Source: JBNJEL01 sp051745835
Lineage (GTDB): Bacteria; Bacillota; Halanaerobiia; Halobacteroidales; Acetohalobiaceae
Length of the DNA stretch: 26,273 nt
Reading direction: 5' to 3'
NCBI GenBank assembly: GCA_051745835.1
Contig: JBNJEL010000016.1
Location: 1-26,273 of the forward strand
Shown: piece by piece, positions 17,088 through 23,157 of the stretch
Layout: each line of letters opens with the position of its first letter
Position numbering within the stretch: position 1 is the stretch's first letter
The notes under the pieces: generated by a model
Databases searched by the model: none
What the model was told of the DNA's origin: nothing
The model's input: only the letters and a program-made list of their open reading frames with translations
Translations under genes and position numbers: made by a program

Positions 17088-18170
17088 TTAATTTAATTCT
17101 GCTTCTAAAGTATTAATTAAACGCTCATTCTGCTCAGGAGTACCGATCGTCACTCTGATCTTATTCTCCAAACCAAAAGATTCCGTATTACGAATAATAA
17201 CGCCCTGTTTTAACATGCGATTAAATAGAGCTTCCGGATCTTGATCCACATCGACTAAGATAAAGTTAGTCTCAGTCGGTACATAATCTAAATCTAACCT
17301 TTCAAACTCCTGATAGAGATACTCCTTACCTTGAGAGTTCACTTCTCGACTTCTAGTGAGGTGCTTGCGATCTTCTAAAGCAGCTACTGCAGCCCGCTGC
17401 GACATAAGATTAACTTCAAATGGTGGGCGTACTCGACTAATATAACTAATTAAGTCTGCCTGAGCAATACAGTAACCAACTCTAAGCCCAGCTAAACCAT
17501 AGGCTTTAGAGAAAGTCCGAGAGATAATGACATTATCATACTCAGCTAAATAATCTAATGTTTCTGGGTAATTATCAGCTGTCACATACTCCTTATAAGC
17601 CTCATCAAAGATCACAATCACATCATCCGGAATAGCTGTTAAGAAGCTCTCTACTTCCTCTTGGGTAACTATTGTTCCCGTTGGATTATTAGGATTACAA
17701 ACAAAGACTAACTTCGTCTGCTCTGTTACAGCTGCTGCCATTGCTTCTAAATCATGAGTATAATCATCTCTAAGCGGCACTTCAGTTACTTGACCACCCA
17801 TTACCTGCGCTACAAACTCATACTGACTAAAAGTTGTATCCGCTGCAATTACCTCTTCGCCGGGATTAAGAAAAGTTTCAGCAATTAACTTCAGCAGTCC
17901 ATCCGAGCCGTTACCAAAGATTATCTCATCTTCAGCAATCCCTAATCGACTACATAAAGCATCTCGCAGTTGATAACAGTTACCATCTGGATAGAGATTA
18001 ACTTCTTTAGCTGTCTCTTGCATCGCCTCTATAGCTTTAGGTGATGGGCCTAAAGGATTTTCATTAGAAGCTAACTTAATAATATCATCAAGTCCTAATT
18101 CGCGCTTTACTTCTTCTATTGGCTTACCTGGCACGTACGGTTTAATATCTAAAATTTCTTCTCTAATCAT
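17088..18170 (-). CDS. hisC: Histidinol-phosphate/aromatic aminotransferase
   Basis: About 360 residues, a fold-type I PLP aminotransferase of the HisC group. Motifs are LASNENPLGPSPKA, the FGNGSDGLL phosphate-contact region, CNPNNPTG (N163 region), DEAY and SRTFSKAYGLAGLRVGY with the PLP lysine K222. HisC makes histidinol phosphate in histidine synthesis and, in Bacillus, also transaminates aromatic keto acids. The neighbours here (aroH, DAHP synthase, tyrA, aroA) suggest aromatic transamination at least as a second job. The ATG at 18170 is 9 nt from AGGAGG (18185-18180), which overlaps the stop codon of aroH, so translation is likely coupled. The parallel with the B. subtilis hisC-tyrA-aroE order is striking. 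Confidence 0.93.
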   Translation of the reverse strand: MIREEILDIKPYVPGKPIEEVKRELGLDDIIKLASNENPLGPSPKAIEAMQETAKEVNLYPDGNCYQLRDALCSRLGIAEDEIIFGNGSDGLLKLIAETFLNPGEEVIAADTTFSQYEFVAQVMGGQVTEVPLRDDYTHDLEAMAAAVTEQTKLVFVCNPNNPTGTIVTQEEVESFLTAIPDDVIVIFDEAYKEYVTADNYPETLDYLAEYDNVIISRTFSKAYGLAGLRVGYCIAQADLISYISRVRPPFEVNLMSQRAAVAALEDRKHLTRSREVNSQGKEYLYQEFERLDLDYVPTETNFILVDVDQDPEALFNRMLKQGVIIRNTESFGLENKIRVTIGTPEQNERLINTLEAELN

Positions 18171-18183
18171 CAACTTCTACCTC

Positions 18184-18546
18184 CTACTCTACTAAATCTG
18201 GTCTTAATGCAGTTGCTCTTCTTAAGTAAATATGTTCTATCTCTTCTTGATTAGAATTAAGATGAATCAAGACTCTAATACATTTATCGAGTGAACCGGG
18301 TACATCAATCTCATTAGTACACATCAAAGCTACATCATTCCAGCCCATCTCTCTAGCAGCTCGTGCTGGAAAGGTGGCATTTAAGTCTTGAGTCATACTT
18401 AAAATCATTGAAATAATATCATCTTGAGTTATTGCATTTTCTGCTACTATTTTTTGCAAGAGTTCTTTAGTAGCAGACAGGATCTCCTCTTCTGAATTCT
18501 CTTCTACTGTAATCGCACCTCTAATTGCCACAACTCGACTACTCAT
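18184..18546 (-). CDS. aroH: Chorismate mutase, AroH class
   Basis: 120 residues, the size of the trimeric B. subtilis AroH-type enzyme that converts chorismate to prephenate. The active-site set can be read: R9 in VAIRGA, R65 region in FPARAAREMG, C76 and E79 in MCTNEI, R91 in CIRVLIH, Y107 in HIYLRRA and R115 in LRPDL, each matching its B. subtilis counterpart within a residue or two. The ATG at 18546 has AAAGGAG 10 nt upstream. It is the first enzyme gene of the aromatic operon, directly behind the hutP-like gene (24-nt gap). Confidence 0.97.
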   Translation of the reverse strand: MSSRVVAIRGAITVEENSEEEILSATKELLQKIVAENAITQDDIISMILSMTQDLNATFPARAAREMGWNDVALMCTNEIDVPGSLDKCIRVLIHLNSNQEEIEHIYLRRATALRPDLVE

Positions 18547-18570
18547 CTGACTGATACTCCTTTCTCTACT

Positions 18571-18987
18571 TTACGGTACAGCTCTATGTCCTAAACCAAT
18601 AGCTATCTCATTGAGATGTAACAGACCAATAGCAAAGAAGACTGCAACGCTAATATGATCCCCTTGGCGGGCAATACCTATCTTGCCACCAACATTAAAG
18701 CCAATCGCTTTATCAGTAATCTGCGATAGGGCCTCTCGAGTAGCTCCCGCTACTGCCCCTTGATCAGTATGCGTCTCAGCAATAACTGACTCTCGTTTAG
18801 CAGCTACAACAGCTCGTTCAATCATCTTCTTTACCGAAGAGGTAAACTCTCCACCAAAGTCTACTGCTGCAACTTTTAAGCCGCTTGAAACATACTCACT
18901 TTTAAGCTCCTCCTCTTCTTTGCGATCAGATAAGGACATCTTAATAGCAGCCGTAGCTACTTTCTTACTTGCATGATCATCCTTCAT
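18571..18987 (-). CDS. HutP-family RNA-binding antiterminator-like protein
   Basis: 138 residues. The C-terminal two thirds align with B. subtilis HutP, the L-histidine- and Mg-dependent protein that binds NAG (UAG) triplets in hut mRNA and stops a terminator forming. Shared pattern: ESVI, then AGATREAL (HutP HATMEAL), IGFNVGGKIGIA, DHISVAVFFAIG and the end IGLGHRAV (HutP VGINHI). The two adjacent metal-ligand histidines of B. subtilis HutP (H73, H77) fall on glycines here (in QGAVAGAT), so the ligand may differ. Start: the ATG at 18987 has AAGGAGG 8 nt upstream; a TTG at 19020 lies next to the leader terminator and is unlikely. It is the first gene of the aromatic operon and follows a UAG-rich leader with a terminator, so autoregulation is the leading idea. 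Not proven for aromatic genes. Confidence 0.85.
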   Translation of the reverse strand: MKDDHASKKVATAAIKMSLSDRKEEEELKSEYVSSGLKVAAVDFGGEFTSSVKKMIERAVVAAKRESVIAETHTDQGAVAGATREALSQITDKAIGFNVGGKIGIARQGDHISVAVFFAIGLLHLNEIAIGLGHRAVP

Positions 18988-19018
18988 CAAATGATCCTCC
19001 TTAAAGTTAATCAAAATC

Positions 19019-19043
19019 AAAAAACACTCCCCGCAGGAGTGTT
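19019..19043 (-). terminator. Leader terminator (attenuator) in front of the hutP-like gene
   Basis: Minus strand AACACTCC (19043-19036), a 5-nt loop, GGAGTGTT (19030-19023), a perfect 8-bp stem, then TTTT (19022-19019), GA and TTTTG. It lies downstream of a good promoter and 31 nt before the hutP-like ATG. It therefore acts on transcripts of the operon itself, as expected for an attenuator. It could also stop readthrough from the genes upstream. Confidence 0.85.
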
Positions 19044-19205
19044 AAATTTAGCCATAATCAGACATACTTGACCAGCTCCTACCGTTAAAACTATCCTAAC
19101 CTTAATCAAGTTCTTATCACTTAGATTCAATTTTAACTACTAAATCACCTACATACTACCACCTACTATACTACCTACCATAATACTGCTAACCTAAAAC
19201 TATTT
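19021..19205 (-). promoter_or_regulatory. Structured UAG-repeat leader of the aromatic operon (candidate HutP-type antitermination element)
   Basis: Read 5' to 3' on the minus strand. (a) 19202-19137 holds eleven TAG triplets, starting at 19202, 19196, 19191, 19177, 19173, 19168, 19165, 19158, 19151, 19142 and 19139, plus a CAG at 19188; about one would be expected by chance. (b) 19137-19084 can fold into a stem: GTTAAAATTG (19137-19128) with TAGTTTTAAC (19093-19084), and inside it AATC-T-AAGT with ACTTGATT around a 7-nt loop. (c) GTAGGAG (19082-19076) can pair over 7 bp (one G-U) with CTCCTGC (19039-19033), which would break the terminator stem. (d) The terminator follows. No T-box sequence is visible. 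HutP and TRAP are the known proteins that bind such triplets; binding here is inferred. Confidence 0.65.
19048..19065 (-). CDS. Possible five-codon leader peptide M-S-D-Y-G
   Basis: Minus strand ATG TCT GAT TAT GGC TAA, with AGGAG (19080-19076) 10 nt upstream. The stop codon ends 4 nt before the terminator stem, so a ribosome on this peptide would interfere with the hairpin. One Tyr codon is suggestive ahead of a tyrosine operon, but a single codon is weak support, and the same AGGAG is also the proposed anti-terminator strand. Confidence 0.25.
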   Translation of the reverse strand: MSDYG

Positions 19206-19211
19206 TTTATC

Positions 19212-19240
19212 ATTTTAACATAAAGCTATTGCTTTTACAA
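19212..19240 (-). promoter_or_regulatory. Strong SigA-type promoter of the hutP-like/aroH operon
   Basis: Minus strand TTGTAA (19240-19235), 17-nt spacer, TAAAAT (19217-19212), with a TG one base before the -10 (extended -10 element TGTTAAAAT). The start would fall near 19205, at the beginning of the UAG-rich leader. It lies within 10 nt of the end of the preceding gene. Confidence 0.8.
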
Positions 19241-19246
19241 GTCCGT

Positions 19247-19816
19247 TTAATACCTTTTACTAACTTTAATCTCTGGTAGTAAATAAAGATCATTTTGAAC
19301 CCAGAACTGTTCTTCTTGTTTAAAATTTTGAATATTAGCTGATAGAGCGGTCACTTGAAACCACAACCCTTGCTCAATATTTCTAGTATCTAACATGATT
19401 TTATCTCCCGGACGCACTTCTAACTTAAGCTGTTCGTCACTAAATGAAGTACGGAACTGATCATTAACAAAAATCTTAATCTGTTCTAAATTATCTACAT
19501 TGCTATTCAATATTTTAAGCTCTACTCTTCCAGCTACTTCCCCAACAACAGATTGACTACTCTCTTGAGAACTACTTGTACCTTCTGACCGCTGAGTAGT
19601 TTTAGAACTAAAATCTAATAACTGACTGATTACGGGTAAGTGTTGTAAATGATCTACAGATAACTGACTTGCCAGATCTAAATTAGAATGCAAAGGATCA
19701 CTTAAAGTAATCTGGACAGTAATTAAGAGAATAATTAAAGCGATAGTCCCTCTAATTAATAGACTCTCTACTTTATCGACTAGTTGCAATATGAAATTAT
19801 AAAATCCCCGGATCAT
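19247..19816 (-). CDS. Hypothetical single-pass membrane-anchored protein
   Basis: 189 residues; I do not recognise the family. A short N-terminal part (1-20) is followed by one hydrophobic segment (about 22-38), a region to about 70, a Ser/Thr/Gln-rich linker (about 70-92), and a C-terminal extracytoplasmic-type domain of about 95 residues rich in beta-prone sequence (VAGRVELKILN, IKIFVNDQFRTSF, LKLEVRPGDKIMLDTR). The alternating strands and the phrase FVNDQ...RPGD look like a small beta-sandwich, but that is only an impression. The ATG at 19816 follows GGGGTGA by about 4 nt. It sits between the BaiN/YhiN flavoprotein and the aromatic operon, outside the leader of the latter. A role in the envelope or spore is possible but cannot be derived from the sequence. 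Confidence 0.75.
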   Translation of the reverse strand: MIRGFYNFILQLVDKVESLLIRGTIALIILLITVQITLSDPLHSNLDLASQLSVDHLQHLPVISQLLDFSSKTTQRSEGTSSSQESSQSVVGEVAGRVELKILNSNVDNLEQIKIFVNDQFRTSFSDEQLKLEVRPGDKIMLDTRNIEQGLWFQVTALSANIQNFKQEEQFWVQNDLYLLPEIKVSKRY

Positions 19817-19845
19817 AGTATCACCCCATAAATGATGAATTCTAC

Positions 19846-19868
19846 TTACATACTATGTAACTCCGGAG
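19846..19868. repeat. Two adjacent palindromes in the gap before the hypothetical gene
   Basis: A perfect 15-bp inverted repeat TTACATACTATGTAA (7+1+7, 19846-19860) touches an 8-bp palindrome CTCCGGAG (19861-19868), about 30 nt upstream of the hypothetical gene's start. The one-base centre makes the first unlikely to be an RNA hairpin or terminator; such symmetry is more typical of a protein-binding operator. No regulator is assigned. Confidence 0.4.
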
Positions 19869-19906
19869 ATTAATATCCCAACTACTATTATTTTTTAATA
19901 CAACCA

Positions 19907-21142
19907 TTACTCAACCACGCTCATTCCTGCTAAATATCCTGTCGAAAAAGCTGCCTGCAAATTAAATCCGCCTGTATAGCCATCAACATTGATTACTTCA
20001 CCGGCTAAGTATAATCCAGAGATCAATTTAGATTCCATCGTGCTAGGGTCAATCTCATCTGTCTTAACGCCACCTTTAGTTACAATTGCTTGCCGCAGCC
20101 CCTTCGTACCTATAATTGTCACTTCTAACCGCTTAAGCAGCTTAACTAACTCACGGCGTTCAGCTGATGTAATCTGATTAACAAACTTATCCGCTGGAAT
20201 TGATACTAAATCTACAATCACTGGAATTAGCTTACTGGGCAATAGATCACCTAAACTATTCTTAAACTGCTTACGACTATACTTCTTAAAGTCACGCTGA
20301 ATCCGGCTATCGAGCTTACCCTTATCTAATGCAGGCTTTAAATCTATCGCTAACTTAAGACTACCTTCTCCTAAACGGCTAACAACATCACGACTAAGAG
20401 TTAAGACTATCGGACCAGATACTCCAAAGTGGGTAAATAAGAGCTCCCCAAACTCTGATCTTACTACTTCATCATTAAAGTAAAGTGTAGCTTCCACATT
20501 CTTAAGTGTCAATCCCATTGCTTCGTTAACCCACTCTTCCTTAGTTTCTAATGGTACTAAAGCAGGTTTAATCTCCTCAATCTCATGCCCTATTGACTCT
20601 AAAAGTGGATAACCATCGCCAGCCGACCCGGTACTTGGATAAGCGGCTCCTCCGGGAGTAAAGATGACTCTATCGGCTAAATAAGAGTTACCAGCTTGAT
20701 CAACAACTCCTCTAACAGTATCATCTTCAATAATTATTTCCTCTACAGTAGTTCCTAAATTAATAGTAACCTCATTACTACTGAGATAATCTTTTAAAGC
20801 AGCTACAACATCTTGAGCCGAGTCAGATTTAGGGAAAACTCTTCCTCCCCGCTCCACCTTAGTAGGCACTCCTAATTCAGCGAAGAAATTGCGCAGCTGT
20901 AAATTAGTAAATCTATATAAAGCACTATAAAGAAAAGAACCCGTCTTAGGAAACTGATTAATTATCTCTTCAACATCACAATCATTAGTTAAATTACATC
21001 TACCTTTACCGGTCAATAGTAACTTCTTGCCTAACTGATCATTCTTCTCTAATAATAAGACATCTGCTCCTTGCCGGGCAGCGGTACCGGCAGCCATCAT
21101 TCCTGCTGCTCCGCCCCCAACCACAACTACTTTTCTAGCCAT
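19907..21142 (-). CDS. NAD(P)/FAD-dependent oxidoreductase, HI0933/YhiN (BaiN-like) family
   Basis: 411 residues. The N-terminal dinucleotide-binding motif VVGGGAAGMMAAGTAA and the following LLLEKNDQLGKKLLLTGKGRCN (shown here as LGKKLLLTGKGRCN) with NLTND are signatures of this flavoprotein family. The middle has FTPGGAAYPSTGSAGDGY, and the C-terminus has GLYLAGEVINVDGYTGGFN, a second FAD contact. Some family members (BaiN of gut Clostridia) are reported to reduce bile acid intermediates, but most are uncharacterised and no substrate can be given. The ATG at 21142 follows AAGGAGG by 5 nt. It follows rnc by 48 nt, with a hairpin between them and no room for a clear promoter, so it likely relies on readthrough. 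In other Clostridia the family often lies near cmk and aroA. Confidence 0.9.
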   Translation of the reverse strand: MARKVVVVGGGAAGMMAAGTAARQGADVLLLEKNDQLGKKLLLTGKGRCNLTNDCDVEEIINQFPKTGSFLYSALYRFTNLQLRNFFAELGVPTKVERGGRVFPKSDSAQDVVAALKDYLSSNEVTINLGTTVEEIIIEDDTVRGVVDQAGNSYLADRVIFTPGGAAYPSTGSAGDGYPLLESIGHEIEEIKPALVPLETKEEWVNEAMGLTLKNVEATLYFNDEVVRSEFGELLFTHFGVSGPIVLTLSRDVVSRLGEGSLKLAIDLKPALDKGKLDSRIQRDFKKYSRKQFKNSLGDLLPSKLIPVIVDLVSIPADKFVNQITSAERRELVKLLKRLEVTIIGTKGLRQAIVTKGGVKTDEIDPSTMESKLISGLYLAGEVINVDGYTGGFNLQAAFSTGYLAGMSVVE

Positions 21143-21161
21143 AATTACCTCCTTAAAGTCG

Positions 21162-21195
21162 TAAAAGTAGCTCGTTATAATTTTTACGAGCTACT
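21162..21195 (-). terminator. Hairpin overlapping the rnc stop codon (weak terminator)
   Basis: Minus strand AGTAGCTCGT (21195-21186), a 10-nt loop, ACGAGCTACT (21175-21166), a perfect 10-bp stem followed by only three Ts and an A. The 5' arm contains the rnc stop codon (21193-21191). Because the T-tract is short it may be a partial terminator or a processing site. Confidence 0.55.
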
Positions 21196-21904
21196 GTAAA
21201 TCTTCTAGTGCATCTTTAGCTGCTTTCTGCTGTGCTTCTTTTTTACTAGAACCAGTACCTTCGCCTAAAACTTTATTATCAAATCTAACTTGAATTGTAA
21301 ACTTCTTACTATGATCTGGACCTTCTTCTTTCACTACTTGATAATTCGGGCGTGAATTAGATTGTTTCTGAATTAACTCCTGTAATGTAGTCTTATAATC
21401 ACAGATATGTTTACCTGCTTCAGCATTTTGAATATCAATCTCCATTAATTCAAGAATAAAGTCACGAGCTACTTCTAAATCTTGATCAAGATAGATACTA
21501 CCAACCAATGCTTCAAAAGAATCAGCTAAGATTGATTCACGTTTGCGACCACCTGTCATCTCTTCACCTCGTCCTAAGAGCAGATAATCACCTAAATCTA
21601 ACTCCTCCGCCTTTTCAGCCAAAGCAGGTGCACTTACCACTGCTGCTCTCATCTTAGCTAACTTACCTTCTGGATAATTAGGATAGCGATTAAACATATA
21701 CTCACTCACCACAATATCTAGTACTGAGTCACCTAAAAATTCTAATCGCTCATTATCCTTCAGCTGCAACTCCCTATTCTCGTTAGCATACGACTTATGA
21801 GTTAGTCCTTTCTGCAATAGTTCTAAATTATCGAATTGAATCTCTATTCTGTTCTGTAGTTCAATTAATTTTTCCCGAAAGTTAGCAATAATCATTCTCT
21901 TCAC
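21191..21904 (-). CDS. rnc: Ribonuclease III
   Basis: 237 residues. It cleaves double-stranded RNA in rRNA maturation and mRNA turnover. The catalytic signature ERLEFLGDSVLDIVVSEYMF lies near residues 53-72, and a second acidic site is ESILADSFEALVGSIYLD. The C-terminal dsRNA-binding domain (about 165-237) includes DYKTTLQELIQ, the GPDHSKKF region and GSSKKEAQQKAAKDAL. The start is uncertain: GTG at 21904 or ATG at 21895, neither with a good ribosome binding site. The gene begins 11 nt after the fabF stop, so coupled translation is likely. fabF/acpP next to rnc is common in Firmicutes; smc, which follows rnc in B. subtilis, is absent here. Confidence 0.96.
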   Translation of the reverse strand: MKRMIIANFREKLIELQNRIEIQFDNLELLQKGLTHKSYANENRELQLKDNERLEFLGDSVLDIVVSEYMFNRYPNYPEGKLAKMRAAVVSAPALAEKAEELDLGDYLLLGRGEEMTGGRKRESILADSFEALVGSIYLDQDLEVARDFILELMEIDIQNAEAGKHICDYKTTLQELIQKQSNSRPNYQVVKEEGPDHSKKFTIQVRFDNKVLGEGTGSSKKEAQQKAAKDALEDLQ

Positions 21905-21915
21905 AACCCCAACTT

Positions 21916-23157
21916 TTATTCTTGGTATTCTTGAAAGATCAATGTTGCATTATGTCCACCAAACCCTAATGAATTAGATAAGACTGACTGCACATCTAAT
22001 TCGCGGGCCTGGTTAGGTACATAATCCAGATCACATTCTGGATCTTCATGTTCATAATTAATTGTTGGCGGTACTAGATTATCTCTAATTGCTAAAACAG
22101 AAGCAATTGCTTCTATACCACCGGCAGCTCCTAAGAGATGTCCAGTCATCGATTTAGTAGAACTAATCGCTAAATTAGCAGCATGATCACCAAAGACCTT
22201 CTTAATCGCTAATGTCTCTAGCTTATCATTTTGTGGTGTAGAAGTACCATGGGCATTGATATAATTAATCTCCTCTGCTGCTAACTGAGCATTATCTAGT
22301 GCCATCTGGATTGCTCTAGTTGCTCCATCAGCTTCTGGGTCAGGAGCAGTTACATGATAAGCATCACCAGACATACCATATCCTACAACCTCACCATAAA
22401 TATTAGCTCCACGTTCCAGAGCACTCTCTAATTCTTCTAAGACTAAAACTCCAGAACCTTCTCCCATTACAAATCCATCCCGTTCAGCATCAAACGGCCG
22501 ACTCGCCTTTTTAGGTTCATCATTTCTAGTAGATAAAGCCTTCATCGCACAGAAACCAGCATACGATAATGGAGTAACCGAAGCTTCAGCTCCACCCGTA
22601 ACAACTGCTTGAGCATCACCGCGACGAATAATATCAGCTGCATCGCCAATAGCATGTGTAGCAGAAGCACAAGCAGAAACGGTAGTTGAGTTAGGACCTT
22701 TAGCTCCAATATGAATTGAGACCTGTCCAGCAGCCATATTAGAGATCATCTTCGGAATAAAGAAAGGACTAATTCGATTAGGCCCGCGGTTAACTAATCT
22801 CTTAGCTTGCGCTTCAAAAGTCTCCATTCCACCAATTCCACTACCAATTAAGACACCTATATCTTCAGCATTACTATCATCAATACTTAATTCAGCATCT
22901 TCAACAGCCATCTTAGCAGCAGCTACGGCAAACTGGGCAAAACGATCCATTCGCTTAGCTTCCTTACGCCCCATATAATCCTTAGGATCAAAATCATCTA
23001 CCTCGCCACCTACTTTAGAATCAATATCTGTAGTATCGAAGCTCGTTATATTATCAATACCTGACTCTCCAGCTGTTAAAGCTGACCAATAATTATCTAA
23101 GCCAATTCCCACAGGAGAGATTACTCCCATACCTGTAATTACAACTCGATTACTCAT
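21916..23157 (-). CDS. fabF: Beta-ketoacyl-ACP synthase II
   Basis: 413 residues, full length. It condenses malonyl-ACP with acyl-ACP to extend fatty acids. The Cys-His-His triad is present: C163 in VSACASATHAIG, H303 in NAHGTSTPQND and H340 in MTGHLLGAAGG. The C-terminal NSLGFGGHNATLIF is typical. The ATG at 23157 overlaps the end of the FabK-like gene by 8 nt and has AAGGAGG upstream. There is no fabZ or fabH in the window; they may lie beyond its right edge. Confidence 0.98.
   Translation of the reverse strand: MSNRVVITGMGVISPVGIGLDNYWSALTAGESGIDNITSFDTTDIDSKVGGEVDDFDPKDYMGRKEAKRMDRFAQFAVAAAKMAVEDAELSIDDSNAEDIGVLIGSGIGGMETFEAQAKRLVNRGPNRISPFFIPKMISNMAAGQVSIHIGAKGPNSTTVSACASATHAIGDAADIIRRGDAQAVVTGGAEASVTPLSYAGFCAMKALSTRNDEPKKASRPFDAERDGFVMGEGSGVLVLEELESALERGANIYGEVVGYGMSGDAYHVTAPDPEADGATRAIQMALDNAQLAAEEINYINAHGTSTPQNDKLETLAIKKVFGDHAANLAISSTKSMTGHLLGAAGGIEAIASVLAIRDNLVPPTINYEHEDPECDLDYVPNQARELDVQSVLSNSLGFGGHNATLIFQEYQE

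Noticed and set aside
19137..19202. TRAP binding site (eleven triplets, like TRAP's eleven subunits)
   Set aside because: Spacing between triplets is irregular (3 to 14 nt between starts) rather than mostly 5, and no TRAP gene is in the window; the neighbouring HutP homologue is a better candidate. Not excluded.
19021..19205. T-box riboswitch in front of the aromatic operon
   Set aside because: No T-box consensus (AGGGTGGNACCGCG-like) precedes the terminator, so tRNA sensing by this route is unsupported.
19869..19906. SigG-like promoter before the hypothetical membrane protein
   Set aside because: TGTATT and GATATTA resemble the elements but are 19 nt apart with mismatches in AT-rich DNA; too weak to list.
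4996..20177. Other plus-strand frames of 60-105 codons opposite der, DUF512, ispH-rpsA, cmk, DAHP synthase and the flavoprotein
   Set aside because: All lie wholly inside well-recognised minus-strand genes and show no family features.
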